Notes: generated by a model from the letters alone, not told the origin. A stretch of 32,495 bases of DNA from DATGIQ01 sp035295665 (GCA_035295665.1 DATGIQ010000656.1:1-32495), one strand, 5' to 3'. Numbered from the stretch's first letter, positions 1 to 8,909 are shown. Made by a program: numbers and translations.

Positions 1-1
1 T

Positions 2-121
2 GTCTGGATCGGCAACCAGTGGGAAGCGTTTCAAAAGGTGCGCATCGAACGAGAAAGGGATCGCCTCTATCCGCATCGCCAACGGGTTGCTGGTGAGGCC
101 TTCTTCGCCCACGCCGCCTAG
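2..121 (+). CDS. C-terminal end of an unknown protein (partial at left edge)
   Basis: A reading frame open from the left edge ends at TAG 119-121 and gives 39 residues, starting VWIGNQWEAFQKV and ending GEAFFAHAA. It is rich in Arg and Glu and looks like a soluble helical tail. The frame is uninterrupted, and the next gene begins 95 bases later on the same strand, as expected if a real gene ends here. No family can be named from so short a piece. It could be chance, since 39 open codons are not rare in GC-rich DNA. Confidence 0.45.
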   Translation, partial: VWIGNQWEAFQKVRIERERDRLYPHRQRVAGEAFFAHAA

Positions 122-215
122 CGGAAGGGCGGTTACGCCCAGGCATTTTGATAGGAATGTGCTCTTGAGTGGCTGATGGCTTCGCCGCCTCCACCCCGAG
201 CAGAGGAACAGTGCT

Positions 216-1229
216 ATGGCGCAAAGACGCGGTATTCGAGCGGCTGTCGGGCTGCTGCTGTTTTCGATGGTCTCTTGCTTGGCCGGCCCGCCGATTCGGG
301 CCCAGAGTGAGAACACCGAAAAAATCTACCAGCGTCTTCTCCGATCGACCGTCTGGGTCGTCGTCCCCACGAGTCGGGATCTTACGACCAATCGGGTCGT
401 TCTCACGACCGGCAGCGGATCGTTGATCGACCGGGCACGCCGGCTCGTCCTCACCAATTATCATGTGGTGCGTCATGTCGTGGGCAAAGAGAACGAAAAG
501 GTGATTGTCGCCTTTCCGGTCTTCCAGAATGGGAAGGCCGTGGCGGAGCGGAGCTTTTATGTGAGCTACATCAGCCGCGGCGGCATCCGTGGCCAGGTCA
601 TTGCCTGGGACGAAAAGCGCGATCTGGCTCTCATCAAGCTGGAACGGGTGCCCGACGAGGCCCAACAAGTGGCGCTGGCTCGGGAGAGTCCTTCGCCCGG
701 GCAGGATGTCCATTCCGTGGGCAATCCCGGCCAGAGCGGCGCCCTGTGGGTCTACACGCCCGGCAAGGTCCGGCAAGTGTATCATCAAAAATGGCATTCC
801 GGCAGTGGCGCAGACCGTCTCGACCTGGAAGCCAAGATTGTCGAAACCCAGTCCCCCATCAATCGAGGCGATAGCGGTGGTCCGCTCGTCAATAACAAGG
901 GCGAGCTAGTCGCTGTCACCCAGGGGCACCTGCTCGACGCCCAGCAACTCAGCCTGTTTATCGATGTGAGCGAGGTAAGGACCTTCCTTACACACAAGCG
1001 CCTTCTTCCTTCGCCCATGTCCGAGAATGCTCGGTCGCTGGCGAGCAGCTCGGAGTCGAAACCACCCGATGAGGAAAAGCGGGCGGCCACCCGGCTCGAA
1101 TTTGCCAAGGAGCTGGCCCAGGCCGGCAAGCTGGAGACGGCAAAGGCCTATTGCCAACAGATCCTGGATTCCTATCCGAAAACCAAAGCGGCGGACGGAG
1201 CACGACTTCTTTTGGATAAACTAAAGTAA
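216..1229 (+). CDS. Secreted trypsin-like serine protease with helical C-terminal tail
   Basis: This is a 337-residue S1C (DegP/HtrA-like) serine protease. Residues 1-30 form a signal peptide with the hydrophobic core VGLLLFSMVSCLAG, so it should act outside the inner membrane. The catalytic triad is visible: His83 in TNYHVV, Asp136 in RDLALIKL and Ser220 in NRGDSGGPL. There is no PDZ domain. In its place residues 285-337 form a charged helical segment (KELAQAGKLETAKAYCQQIL) that resembles one TPR-like hairpin, perhaps a protein-binding tail. The start at 216 is supported by AGAGGA at 202-207, eight bases upstream. It is followed by a NYN-domain gene on the same strand after 53 bases. The substrate is unknown. 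The protease call is firm; the TPR-like reading of the tail is tentative. Confidence 0.88.
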   Translation: MAQRRGIRAAVGLLLFSMVSCLAGPPIRAQSENTEKIYQRLLRSTVWVVVPTSRDLTTNRVVLTTGSGSLIDRARRLVLTNYHVVRHVVGKENEKVIVAFPVFQNGKAVAERSFYVSYISRGGIRGQVIAWDEKRDLALIKLERVPDEAQQVALARESPSPGQDVHSVGNPGQSGALWVYTPGKVRQVYHQKWHSGSGADRLDLEAKIVETQSPINRGDSGGPLVNNKGELVAVTQGHLLDAQQLSLFIDVSEVRTFLTHKRLLPSPMSENARSLASSSESKPPDEEKRAATRLEFAKELAQAGKLETAKAYCQQILDSYPKTKAADGARLLLDKLK

Positions 1230-1282
1230 GTGAGCCGCGTCCCTACTCGGCCCAAGCAGACCGACCGAGACACGAACAGGAG

Positions 1283-2230
1283 ATGCGCGTGACCGATAAC
1301 GAGCATTCGCTAGCCATCTTCGTGGATTTCGAGAACCTGGCACTCGGCTTCCAGGGCCGCCGTGACCGGTTTGAAATCGCCCGTGTCCTGGAACGGTTGG
1401 TCGAAAAAGGGAAGGTCGTTGCCAAGAAAGCCTATGCCGACTGGAGCCGCTTTGCCAGCTATACGGCTCCCTTGCACGAGGCGGCCATCGAATTGATCGA
1501 AATCCCGCGTCGAGCCCAGAGTGGTAAGAATTCCGCCGACATTCGCCTGTGTGTGGATGCGATGGATCTGGCTTACTCCAAGGAACACATCAATACCTTC
1601 GTCATCGTCTCCGGCGACAGTGATTTTTCGCCCTTGGTCTCCAAACTGAAGGAATTGGGCAAACACGTCATCGGTCTGGGGATGCAAGAATCGACGTCCG
1701 ATCTGCTGCGGGATAACTGCGACGAGTTCATCTATTATGAAGATTTGGGGGAGACCCCGGCGCTCGCTCCGACCATCAACGCCCAGCTGCCGGAAACCAA
1801 ACGCAAGGCGTTTGCGCTCCTCTTGGAATCCCTTCTGGCATTGCGACGTGAGAATAAGGAAGTCCTCTGGTCGTCGATGATCAAAGATACCATGAAGCGG
1901 AAGAAACCGTCGTTTAACGAAGCGTATCATGGATACCGCACCTTCAGCGAGCTGCTCGAAGATGCCCAGCGGGAAGGTTTGCTGGAGCTGGAAACCGACC
2001 GGCGAAGCCGGACGTATGTCGTTACCCGCTTCGGCTCGGAACAGAAAAGCCCTGCAGTCCCCGCCGTTCAAAAAAAATCGCCCCGGCGGAGACGTTCCTC
2101 CGCCAAGCGGCGTGCGGCGAAGACGACTCCCGTGCAGTCAGGCAACGACACCGCCAATGGAATCACGCCGGCCGAGAATTCATCGTCGCCGGCGGCGGAG
2201 CCAGCTGCACCCTCTGATGCGGCGAGCTAA
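1283..2230 (+). CDS. NYN-domain (LabA/DUF88) ribonuclease-like protein with OST-HTH-like domain
   Basis: A 315-residue protein with an N-terminal NYN (PIN-like) domain at residues 10-155. The acidic residues expected for metal binding are present: Asp15 in FVDFEN, Asp86 and Asp92 around DIRLCVDAMD, and Asp112/Asp114 in VSGDSDFSPL. The family is linked to RNA cleavage or processing. Residues 171-250 resemble an OST-HTH/LOTUS winged helix (KRKAFALLLESLLALRRE, then FSELLEDAQREGLLEL), a proposed RNA-binding module. The tail from 264 on is first strongly basic (SPRRRRSSAKRRA) and then Pro/Ala-rich and disordered, which fits nucleic-acid binding. The start is debatable: AGGAG at 1278-1282 directly abuts ATG 1283, too close to be used normally, but is six bases from the in-frame GTG at 1289. 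The protein may therefore be two residues shorter. The RNA target is unknown. Confidence 0.85.
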   Translation: MRVTDNEHSLAIFVDFENLALGFQGRRDRFEIARVLERLVEKGKVVAKKAYADWSRFASYTAPLHEAAIELIEIPRRAQSGKNSADIRLCVDAMDLAYSKEHINTFVIVSGDSDFSPLVSKLKELGKHVIGLGMQESTSDLLRDNCDEFIYYEDLGETPALAPTINAQLPETKRKAFALLLESLLALRRENKEVLWSSMIKDTMKRKKPSFNEAYHGYRTFSELLEDAQREGLLELETDRRSRTYVVTRFGSEQKSPAVPAVQKKSPRRRRSSAKRRAAKTTPVQSGNDTANGITPAENSSSPAAEPAAPSDAAS

Positions 2231-2377
2231 TGCGTGGCCCGTCCCGCTGCGGACTCAGCAAGAGTCCTGCTTTCTCCCGGTTCGCTTCCGAAGCGTGACC
2301 GCGGTCTTCTCTTGTAAGTGCCGCCGACACAGGCCAGAATGGTGTCTGGATCTTGCCCGTCATCCAGAGACGCGCGT

Positions 2378-3730
2378 ATGCACAAGCCACGGATGACCCA
2401 AGGCGTCGAGCCTTGTTCGGTTGAGACGTTTCTCAAGTCCATCCTCCGGAGCGGAGTGTTGGGTCGGGACGAACTCCGCCAGGCTTTGCGCGCCGTTCCC
2501 TCGGATCAGCGTGAAGATGCCGAAGCCCTGGCCGATCATCTGGTCGATACCGGCAAGCTATCGAGGTTTCAAGCCAGCAAATTGCTCCGTGGCATGGCCG
2601 TCGGCCTGGTACTTGGTCCCTTCCATGTTTTGGCCCCCATCGGCAAGGGTGGCATGGGAACTGTTTACCTGGCGCGGGACTCGCGCAGCCAAGCGTTGGT
2701 AGCGTTAAAGGTCTTGCCGCCCAAGCGGGCCCGCGCGGAACAGCGCCTGCTGGCGCGCTTTCGCCGGGAAATGGAAATGTGCCAGCGCGTGGCTCATCCC
2801 CACGTCGCCTGGACGTATGAAGTTGGGCTTTGCCAGGGCGTGTATTACATCGCGATGGAATACATCCCAGGCAAGAACCTGTACCGCTTGGTCAGTGAAG
2901 AAGGCCCCTTGCCGGTGCGGCGGGCCGCGCGGCTGTTCGGTGAGGTGGCCACGGCCCTGGACCATGCCCATAATCAAGGCTTGATCCACCGCGATTTGAA
3001 ACCATCCAACATCATCATCACCCCGCACGATCATGCCAAGGTGCTCGACCTCGGCCTGGCCATCGTCCAGGGCGAAGTCCCGGCCGAGCGCGAGGTGATC
3101 GGTGGCCGAGGCTACGTGGTCGGCACGATGGATTACATCGCCCCGGAACAAGCCGAGGACGCGGCCAAGGTTGATCCGCGCTCGGACATTTATTCACTTG
3201 GTTGCACGTTGTATTATGCTCTGACCGGCCAGCCACCCTTTCCCGGTGGCACCGCTGTGGAAAAGATCCAGCGTCATCGCGGCGAAGATCCCGTTCCGGT
3301 GCCGCAATTGAACCCGGCCGTGCCGCCGGCATTTATCGGTCTGCTGCGAAAAATGATGGCGAAAGATCCCGCGCAGCGCATCGCCACCGCGGCCGAAGTC
3401 CAAGAAAGACTTTTGCCCTGGGCGTCCGGCGACGTTGTGCTTCCCCTGGATCGGCAGGGGGACCAGGAATATCAACAGGCCATCGCGGAATTGGAATCGG
3501 CAGAAGTGCCCCTGGACCTGATCGCCGAGGTAATTCCGGTCGGCATTCCGGAACCCCCGAAACGGCGCATCCGAGTGGCTTCCCAACCAGATGCAGCCGC
3601 CTCGGTACCGTTACCGCGGGAAGTGCCGGGTCTCTTCAGTACCCGGTTCCGTTGGCTGCTCGGGCTCGGAGCACTTTTCCTGATCAGTCTGGCGTTGGGT
3701 GGGTTGCTGGCGCTGATGCTGCTCTGGTAG
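2378..3730 (+). CDS. Ser/Thr protein kinase with a C-terminal membrane anchor
   Basis: Numbered from ATG 2378 this is 450 residues. An N-terminal helical region (about 15-75, VETFLKSILRSG, ADHLVDTGKLSRFQASKLL) precedes a PknB-type kinase domain at about 82-350. The Gly-rich loop is GKGGMG (89-94), the ATP lysine is Lys111 in VALKVL, the catalytic loop is HRDLKPSN with Asp206, the metal-binding loop is DLG (224-226) instead of DFG, and APE is at 255-257. The DLG form is common in planctomycete kinases and compatible with activity. A Pro-rich linker leads to one hydrophobic helix at about 426-450, which ends the protein, so there is no outer sensor domain. The frame is open from GTG 2318, with ATGs at 2339, 2378 and 2393. 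None has a strong Shine-Dalgarno site. The family-like helical region begins just after 2393, so 2378 or 2393 is preferred. Confidence 0.87.
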   Translation: MHKPRMTQGVEPCSVETFLKSILRSGVLGRDELRQALRAVPSDQREDAEALADHLVDTGKLSRFQASKLLRGMAVGLVLGPFHVLAPIGKGGMGTVYLARDSRSQALVALKVLPPKRARAEQRLLARFRREMEMCQRVAHPHVAWTYEVGLCQGVYYIAMEYIPGKNLYRLVSEEGPLPVRRAARLFGEVATALDHAHNQGLIHRDLKPSNIIITPHDHAKVLDLGLAIVQGEVPAEREVIGGRGYVVGTMDYIAPEQAEDAAKVDPRSDIYSLGCTLYYALTGQPPFPGGTAVEKIQRHRGEDPVPVPQLNPAVPPAFIGLLRKMMAKDPAQRIATAAEVQERLLPWASGDVVLPLDRQGDQEYQQAIAELESAEVPLDLIAEVIPVGIPEPPKRRIRVASQPDAAASVPLPREVPGLFSTRFRWLLGLGALFLISLALGGLLALMLLW

Positions 3731-3788
3731 TCCGCGGGCCCGCGTTCGCAAATCCAGTGAGGATCATGGCGCGCTGAGGTCATGCCGA

Positions 3789-4022
3789 TCACTGGCAGCC
3801 TTTTCGCGAACCTTTCGACCCGGCTTCGAGTACGGCTCGGATATCCTCGGCCGACATCCCCCGACTGAGCATTTCTTGCTTGAGCGCGAGCAACATTTCT
3901 GTTCGGCGAACCTTTTGCCAGGTGCCGGCAAGAATCGCGGTGATCGCACAAAGCAACCCCCCCACCACGGCAATCAACGCGAGTAACTCCCCGGGCCTCA
4001 AGTGGGACAAAAATTCGGCCAT
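3789..4022 (-). CDS. Small single-span membrane protein with helical cytoplasmic tail
   Basis: A 77-residue protein. Residues 12-34 (ELLALIAVVGGLLCAITAIL) form one membrane helix. The remainder (WQKVRRTEMLLALKQEMLSRGMS, then AEDIRAVLEAG) is a charged helix followed by a short AEDI helix often seen in small planctomycete membrane proteins. The layout, an N-terminal span plus a cytoplasmic helix, recalls PspB, but the sequence is not obviously PspB. The start at 4022 is chosen because AGGAG lies nine bases upstream. A longer in-frame start at 4079 lacks such support. It sits downstream of the three adaptor genes on the same strand after a gap of about 245 bases, so it may be the last gene of that operon. 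Its function is unknown. Confidence 0.72.
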   Translation of the reverse strand: MAEFLSHLRPGELLALIAVVGGLLCAITAILAGTWQKVRRTEMLLALKQEMLSRGMSAEDIRAVLEAGSKGSRKGCQ

Positions 4023-4267
4023 GGCTATGTTCTCCTGCGGCTTGGAAGGATCTCCGAAGGCAACGAATACCTGTACCATTATTTCGTTGGCCAGGCTTTA
4101 TCATTGCGTTTCAGCCAAAGAATTCAAGGATGCCGAGGGCAGAGGAGGCATTTCGGTGGATGGCAAAATGCGGTCCGGCAACAACCCCGATTAGCAGCGC
4201 TGTTGCCGGGCACGATCCTTCATACGATGGGCCCGATCGCGTCGCCGAGAGAAAGCCATCGAATCGC

Positions 4268-6520
4268 TTACCGGATGATATCGCCCCAACCAAGGTCGAA
4301 TGCGGAGTTAAACCACCGCCAGCAGAACCAGGCGCACGATCGCCAACGCAGGTGCACTTTTACCTGGCCGATTGTACCCGGACAGATGCTATCGTCAGGC
4401 TTCTCAATATCGATCCCAACCAGGTACTGTTGGCTTTGGGGGACATAGCTGTTCGGCCGCGTGGAAGGTTTCACCGCGACGTTGCCGCCGCCCTTGTTGG
4501 TCAGCTGTACCGGGATTTCCTTAGCGGCATCTTCGGGCAGTTGCGAGAGCTTGCCGCGCCAGACCTGATCCGCGAGCCCTCGCACCCGAATATCGACGTT
4601 GAGATCCTGCACCTGCTGGAGATCGTGGCTCAGCAAACGGAGATCGTCCGGCCCGACCGGCATCAAGACGCGCATATAGCCGGGGTCGCGGATCCCGCAC
4701 AATACGTCGCCGCGATCATACTTTTTGCCGACTTCATCGATCTTCGGAGGGGACATGATGATCCCATCGCGCGGAGCACGGAATTCCAGCTGGGTCATCT
4801 CGCTGTTGAGGAAATCGACTTGGCTGGCCGCCTTGATCCGGTCACCCATCGCGCTGGAGAGGCGGATTTGCAGCCGGGTCCGTTCGTCCTGGTCAGCGAT
4901 TCCCTGATCGACGGACAAACGCCTCAAACTCTCAACCTGATTGTCGGCAATATCGTATTGCGTCTTGGCGTCCATCAATTGGCTGTCGAATTCGAGATTA
5001 CGAAACACGGCCAAGATCTGATCCTTGTGCACGGACTGTCCGTCGCGCACATACAGATGTTCGAGGATCCCCGGCGCGTACAGGAACATCTTCTCCACAT
5101 GCGTCGGCTGGACTTGCACCAGGGCAATCTGGCGGACCCGGCTAACGGGCAAGGGCAAGAAGAAGAAGAGGATGATGAGCGTACCCAGCGCGATGGCGCT
5201 CAGGGTCACACGACCGGATTTCATATCGGGTAACCTCCCGCGTTTGTGCACATTCTTTCCCAAGCGATAAAGGGGCCAGCCGACCATCGAACCGGCGGCG
5301 GCAAAGGCAAGCATGCCGCTGACCACGCCGAGCTTGTATGGCTTGAGGAAGTTGGACATGAAATAGAGGATGCTGAACGTAATCACCCAGCGGTAGACAT
5401 AACTGATGATGGCATAGGCCACGAACGAGATCCGCCGCCACAAGGCCATGTACTGTTCCGGCTGGACTTCGATACCGAGACAGTAATCCATGACCAATCG
5501 CTGGAGAAAGCGGTTCGAGCGATCGCGCAAGTTCGGGATTTCGAGCCAGTCAGCCAGGATGTAGTACCCGTCATAACGCATGAGCGGATTAGCGTTGAAG
5601 ATGACCGTGCTCACGCTGCACACGACCATCAGGCTCAGGCACAGGTTGTTGACGAACGGATAACTGGGAGTGTACCACCACAGCCAAGTCGAGATGGCGG
5701 CAATGATCAACTCCACGTAGATCCCGGCGAAGCTGATGATGATCCGTTTCCACTTGCTCGGCAGCGTCCAGGCATCGGAGACGTTGCAATACAAGCACGG
5801 AGAAAACACGAGAAAGAGCGCACCCATCTCGTGGACTTCCCCGCCGAATGCCTTACAGCTCAGGCCGTGGCCAAATTCGTGGATGATCTTCACGAGCCCC
5901 AAGGCCAACCACAAATACCAAACGGTCCCAAAACTGAAGAATTCGTGGTACGAAGGAAGCTTATCCCGGAACGCCTCGAAATGGGTGGCGACGAGCATGA
6001 TCGCCGACATCATGACGGCAATACTGAACGCCATGAACCACGTCGTAAAGATCCACCGCATCCAGGGCAGCATGTGGTTGAGCAGCTTGTCCGGGTCAAA
6101 AACGGGGATCTTGATGTAGAGGATGTTCGTCAGCGTCTGCATCCATTCGCTGCGACGACGTTTCTTGCGGCGGTCGAAGAGCTGTTTGCCGGCTTGCGGG
6201 GATTCGTTCTGGGCCAACCCGGCCGTCAGGAGTTGCTGGCCAAAGCCTTCCAGGTCTTCAAGTGTCAGCCGCTCGGGGCGAAACCGCTTCTCATACGCCT
6301 TCTGGGCATCGTCCAGCGTGTACGAGCCATCCATGAGCCCGATGAGGAAATGTTCTTGCTCCTTGAAGCGGTAATACCGCATGCTGACCGGATCTTTAAC
6401 GACGTAATAGGTACGCCCTTCGTACTTCTGCGGGGCGATCGAGAGGTCCTTGCGCATGAGCAAGCGGACCTTTTTGCGTCGTTCTACATCGCCGGCGTCG
6501 GGTGGTTTCGCTGCTGCCAT
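4268..6520 (-). CDS. PqqD-like / M50 zinc metalloprotease / HlyD-type adaptor fusion
   Basis: A 750-residue polytopic protein of three parts. Residues 20-105 resemble the PqqD winged helix (RKDLSIAP, YYVVKDPVSMRYYRF), the fold used as a peptide-recognition element in RiPP systems. Residues 150-460 hold about eight membrane helices and an M50 (site-2 protease) core. The zinc motif is HEFGH (His214, Glu215, His218), and the second motif is NPLMRYDG (Asn311 to Gly318) with the third metal ligand Asp317. Residues 465-725 form a HlyD/AcrA-type adaptor: a lipoyl half (LYAPGILEHLYVRDGQSV), a short helical hairpin, the second half at 575-612, then a barrel. Such proteins are annotated as putative peptide zinc metalloproteases. 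It follows two other adaptor genes on the same strand. Both protease motifs are intact, so activity is expected. Substrate and partner ATPase are not in the window. Confidence 0.88.
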   Translation of the reverse strand: MAAAKPPDAGDVERRKKVRLLMRKDLSIAPQKYEGRTYYVVKDPVSMRYYRFKEQEHFLIGLMDGSYTLDDAQKAYEKRFRPERLTLEDLEGFGQQLLTAGLAQNESPQAGKQLFDRRKKRRRSEWMQTLTNILYIKIPVFDPDKLLNHMLPWMRWIFTTWFMAFSIAVMMSAIMLVATHFEAFRDKLPSYHEFFSFGTVWYLWLALGLVKIIHEFGHGLSCKAFGGEVHEMGALFLVFSPCLYCNVSDAWTLPSKWKRIIISFAGIYVELIIAAISTWLWWYTPSYPFVNNLCLSLMVVCSVSTVIFNANPLMRYDGYYILADWLEIPNLRDRSNRFLQRLVMDYCLGIEVQPEQYMALWRRISFVAYAIISYVYRWVITFSILYFMSNFLKPYKLGVVSGMLAFAAAGSMVGWPLYRLGKNVHKRGRLPDMKSGRVTLSAIALGTLIILFFFLPLPVSRVRQIALVQVQPTHVEKMFLYAPGILEHLYVRDGQSVHKDQILAVFRNLEFDSQLMDAKTQYDIADNQVESLRRLSVDQGIADQDERTRLQIRLSSAMGDRIKAASQVDFLNSEMTQLEFRAPRDGIIMSPPKIDEVGKKYDRGDVLCGIRDPGYMRVLMPVGPDDLRLLSHDLQQVQDLNVDIRVRGLADQVWRGKLSQLPEDAAKEIPVQLTNKGGGNVAVKPSTRPNSYVPQSQQYLVGIDIEKPDDSICPGTIGQVKVHLRWRSCAWFCWRWFNSAFDLGWGDIIR

Positions 6521-6617
6521 ATTGCAATCTCTGATGGATGGTTCGTCATCTGCAGTTCAGCAGCCATGGTCCACAGCCAGATGGCCAGGGACCACGGCTC
6601 GATGGCTGTTCCTGCTA

Positions 6618-8702
6618 CTACTTCTGCGGATAAGCCACGATGGTAACCACGTCTCCCGGCCGCAGACGCTGGCCCGGGTTTTCGAGTTCGGCGGTCACCT
6701 TTACTTGATTATCCACGGCTTCGATGGGCTTATCAATGTTCGTTATCCTGGCCGGGATCGGATCGACGTCTTCTTTGCCGGGCATCGGCCAAAGATAGAT
6801 GCGATCGCTGACACCGGCAACGACAAACGATCCATCCGGAGCGAACGCCGCACTCCTGGCCGCGCCACGTACCGCTGGGACAAACTGGCGCAGCTCGAAG
6901 CTGCGACCCTGATTATAGTTGATCCGCCACAAATGCAGCACGCCACCGGTTTCCGGCGTGGTCAGGGCCATCTGGCCGTTCGGTGCAAAGATCGCGAAGT
7001 TGACGAACTTCTTGCCAAGTGTCGTGGGGCGGAGGATCGCTTCGGTCTTGGGGACCGAATTGTCAGCGTTGGGCACGGAGACCACGCGCATCTCGCCGAA
7101 GTTTTCGTCCATCATGTGCTGCCCGTCCGGGCTTACACCCAAGTTATCAACGTAGTCTTCCCGCCGGGGAATCACCCCGTTCTTCGCCTCCTTGTAGCGG
7201 TCGCCCGTGATCTCCCAGATCCGGACACTCGGATCGCGACTGATCGAAATCAAACGCTCTGGCGAAGCAAAGTAGAGGGCGGTGATCACATTACGGTGGC
7301 CGCTGATCGTGCAGCGAAGAGTGCCAGTGGCCGTGTCCCACACTTTGATTTGCTGGTCCTGGCTGCCGGTCGCACAGCTCTTGCCGTCGGGACTGAAGGC
7401 GACACACGTGATGGCTTTGAGATGATGGCCATTCAATTTGCGCGGTTCGCCCTGGAGGTCGTTGAGGTCCCACAAAAAGCCGTTGCCCTGGGCATCGCCG
7501 GCCAGGCAAAGATTAGCCGCGGCGTCGCGCGGCGTGCAGGCAACAGCCTGGAATGGAGCGGCAGGCTCGGCGTTCTTTAGAACATGTTCCCGCGCCCGTC
7601 CGCCACTCGAGGAAAGTTCCCAGATGCGCACCGTGCGGTCGTCGCTACAGGATACAATCAAGGGCTTGCGCGGATCCTTGCTGACGGCAACGCCGGTGAT
7701 GAGGCCGCGGTGTCCGACAAACGTTTGTCGCGGGCTTTCCCGGAAAGTGGGCTCGACATATACCTCCATCCCCTTGTCGAGGCGATTGGCGTACTGCTCT
7801 TGGAGCAATGCATCCACCCGCAGACGGTCATAGTTCTGGATTTGCATGACCGGCTCCAGGCTCTTGACTGCTTCGCCGGGGTGCTTGTTAATGGATTTGA
7901 CGATTCCGGAGACCTTGGGGCGAATTTCATACATGCTGACGGTCTTTTCGGATTGTTTCAACTCTTCCTTCGCAACTTCGATGGCTGCCTTCTTGCTGAC
8001 GGCTTCCTCAACATAACGGTTATAGGTCAGCAACGCGCCGCGCAGGTCTTCAAGAGAGATGGCCGGCTGTCCTCCTCCCCTGCCGCCGGTGGCACCGTAG
8101 AGTTTCTTGGCGGTGTCATATCGCGCCATCGCCTCATCACGAGTCTTGTCTGCCGCCACGGCCTCCGCCCTGGCCGATTCGAGCTTGGCCGTTTTGATTC
8201 CGACGTCCGCACGGGCCAGGGTATCGTCAACCTGGGCCAACAGCTGATCGCTCTGGACGACATCCCCCTCCCGCAGCCGGCGAAACTGCTTGGTTTCTTT
8301 TCCGATCTGGACCGGGATGGCATCAAAGGGCGGCACATTTTGGCCTTCCTTGACCTCCGTGCCCAGAAACATCAAGACCCCGTCGCGCTGACTGGGCACA
8401 TCTTCCAGATCGAACAGCCGGAGCCGGCCGCCCGGGATGACGATGGGATCCCCGGACTTCTCGGGCCGCTCGGCCGTACGGTAGCTCTGGACCGCAGCCG
8501 TCGATGGGTTCTGGGCCACGCGCTGCGCGCCCGTTGGTTTGGGATTATCCGTCTGAATGGTCGAGGGCGGAGTTTGGTTTTGCCTCTTGGGACGGGACGG
8601 CCTGGCGTCTTGAGCAACCACGAAACCTCGCCCCGGCGTCCAGAAGCCGACGGTCAGGACGGCCCCGGTCAGGATTCCGGTGAGCATGATTCGACGCAAC
8701 AT
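6618..8702 (-). CDS. Secreted HlyD-type adaptor with a seven-bladed WD40 propeller inserted in its barrel
   Basis: From ATG 8702 this is 694 residues. A signal peptide (MLRRIMLTGILTGAVLTVGF, likely cut after VVAQ) and a disordered linker lead to an adaptor core. That core has a lipoyl half at about 128-160 (REGDVVQSDQLLAQVDD), a helical hairpin at 165-255, the second lipoyl half at 258-290 (IRPKVSGIVKSINKHPGEAV), and a barrel beginning LRVDALLQEQYANRLDKG. At about 327 the barrel breaks off into seven WD40 blades (first GHRGLITGVAV, last DRIYLWPM), ending near 640. The barrel then resumes with ARITNIDKPIEAVDNQVKV and finishes LRPGDVVTIVAYPQK, the usual adaptor ending. The start at 8702 has GGAG eight bases upstream. 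An in-frame ATG at 8792 has none and would bury the signal peptide. It lies between two other HlyD-domain genes. The propeller probably binds a protein partner. Confidence 0.85.
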   Translation of the reverse strand: MLRRIMLTGILTGAVLTVGFWTPGRGFVVAQDARPSRPKRQNQTPPSTIQTDNPKPTGAQRVAQNPSTAAVQSYRTAERPEKSGDPIVIPGGRLRLFDLEDVPSQRDGVLMFLGTEVKEGQNVPPFDAIPVQIGKETKQFRRLREGDVVQSDQLLAQVDDTLARADVGIKTAKLESARAEAVAADKTRDEAMARYDTAKKLYGATGGRGGGQPAISLEDLRGALLTYNRYVEEAVSKKAAIEVAKEELKQSEKTVSMYEIRPKVSGIVKSINKHPGEAVKSLEPVMQIQNYDRLRVDALLQEQYANRLDKGMEVYVEPTFRESPRQTFVGHRGLITGVAVSKDPRKPLIVSCSDDRTVRIWELSSSGGRAREHVLKNAEPAAPFQAVACTPRDAAANLCLAGDAQGNGFLWDLNDLQGEPRKLNGHHLKAITCVAFSPDGKSCATGSQDQQIKVWDTATGTLRCTISGHRNVITALYFASPERLISISRDPSVRIWEITGDRYKEAKNGVIPRREDYVDNLGVSPDGQHMMDENFGEMRVVSVPNADNSVPKTEAILRPTTLGKKFVNFAIFAPNGQMALTTPETGGVLHLWRINYNQGRSFELRQFVPAVRGAARSAAFAPDGSFVVAGVSDRIYLWPMPGKEDVDPIPARITNIDKPIEAVDNQVKVTAELENPGQRLRPGDVVTIVAYPQK

Positions 8703-8909
8703 TTTTGGTACTCCGTAAGAATCCGTAGTGCGTAGCCCTGGCTCCGCAAGATCTCCGGCTACGGGCTGCCCAGAACGGACTTGGGTGTTCATCAGGGTTC
8801 GTTGAAAACCACTCTTGAAATAGCCGTCCCGCCTCTCCCCATCCTCTGCTCCGCGGCGGTGAGAATGCGGTGAGCCGATCCGGTCATGGTGAAAATATCT
8901 GAGACCAAC

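Noticed and set aside
3733..3744. Perfect 12-base palindrome CGCGGGCCCGCG just after the kinase stop codon
   Set aside because: It has no loop and no T-run, so it is a weak terminator candidate, and such palindromes arise easily in GC-rich DNA.
5246..6646. 466-codon plus-strand open frame opposite the M50-HlyD gene
   Set aside because: The product is rich in His, Asp and Arg without family motifs and mirrors the real gene. It is a shadow frame.
7584..8735. 383-codon plus-strand open frame opposite the WD40-containing adaptor
   Set aside because: It is antisense to clear WD40 and adaptor motifs and has no ribosome site or recognisable domain.
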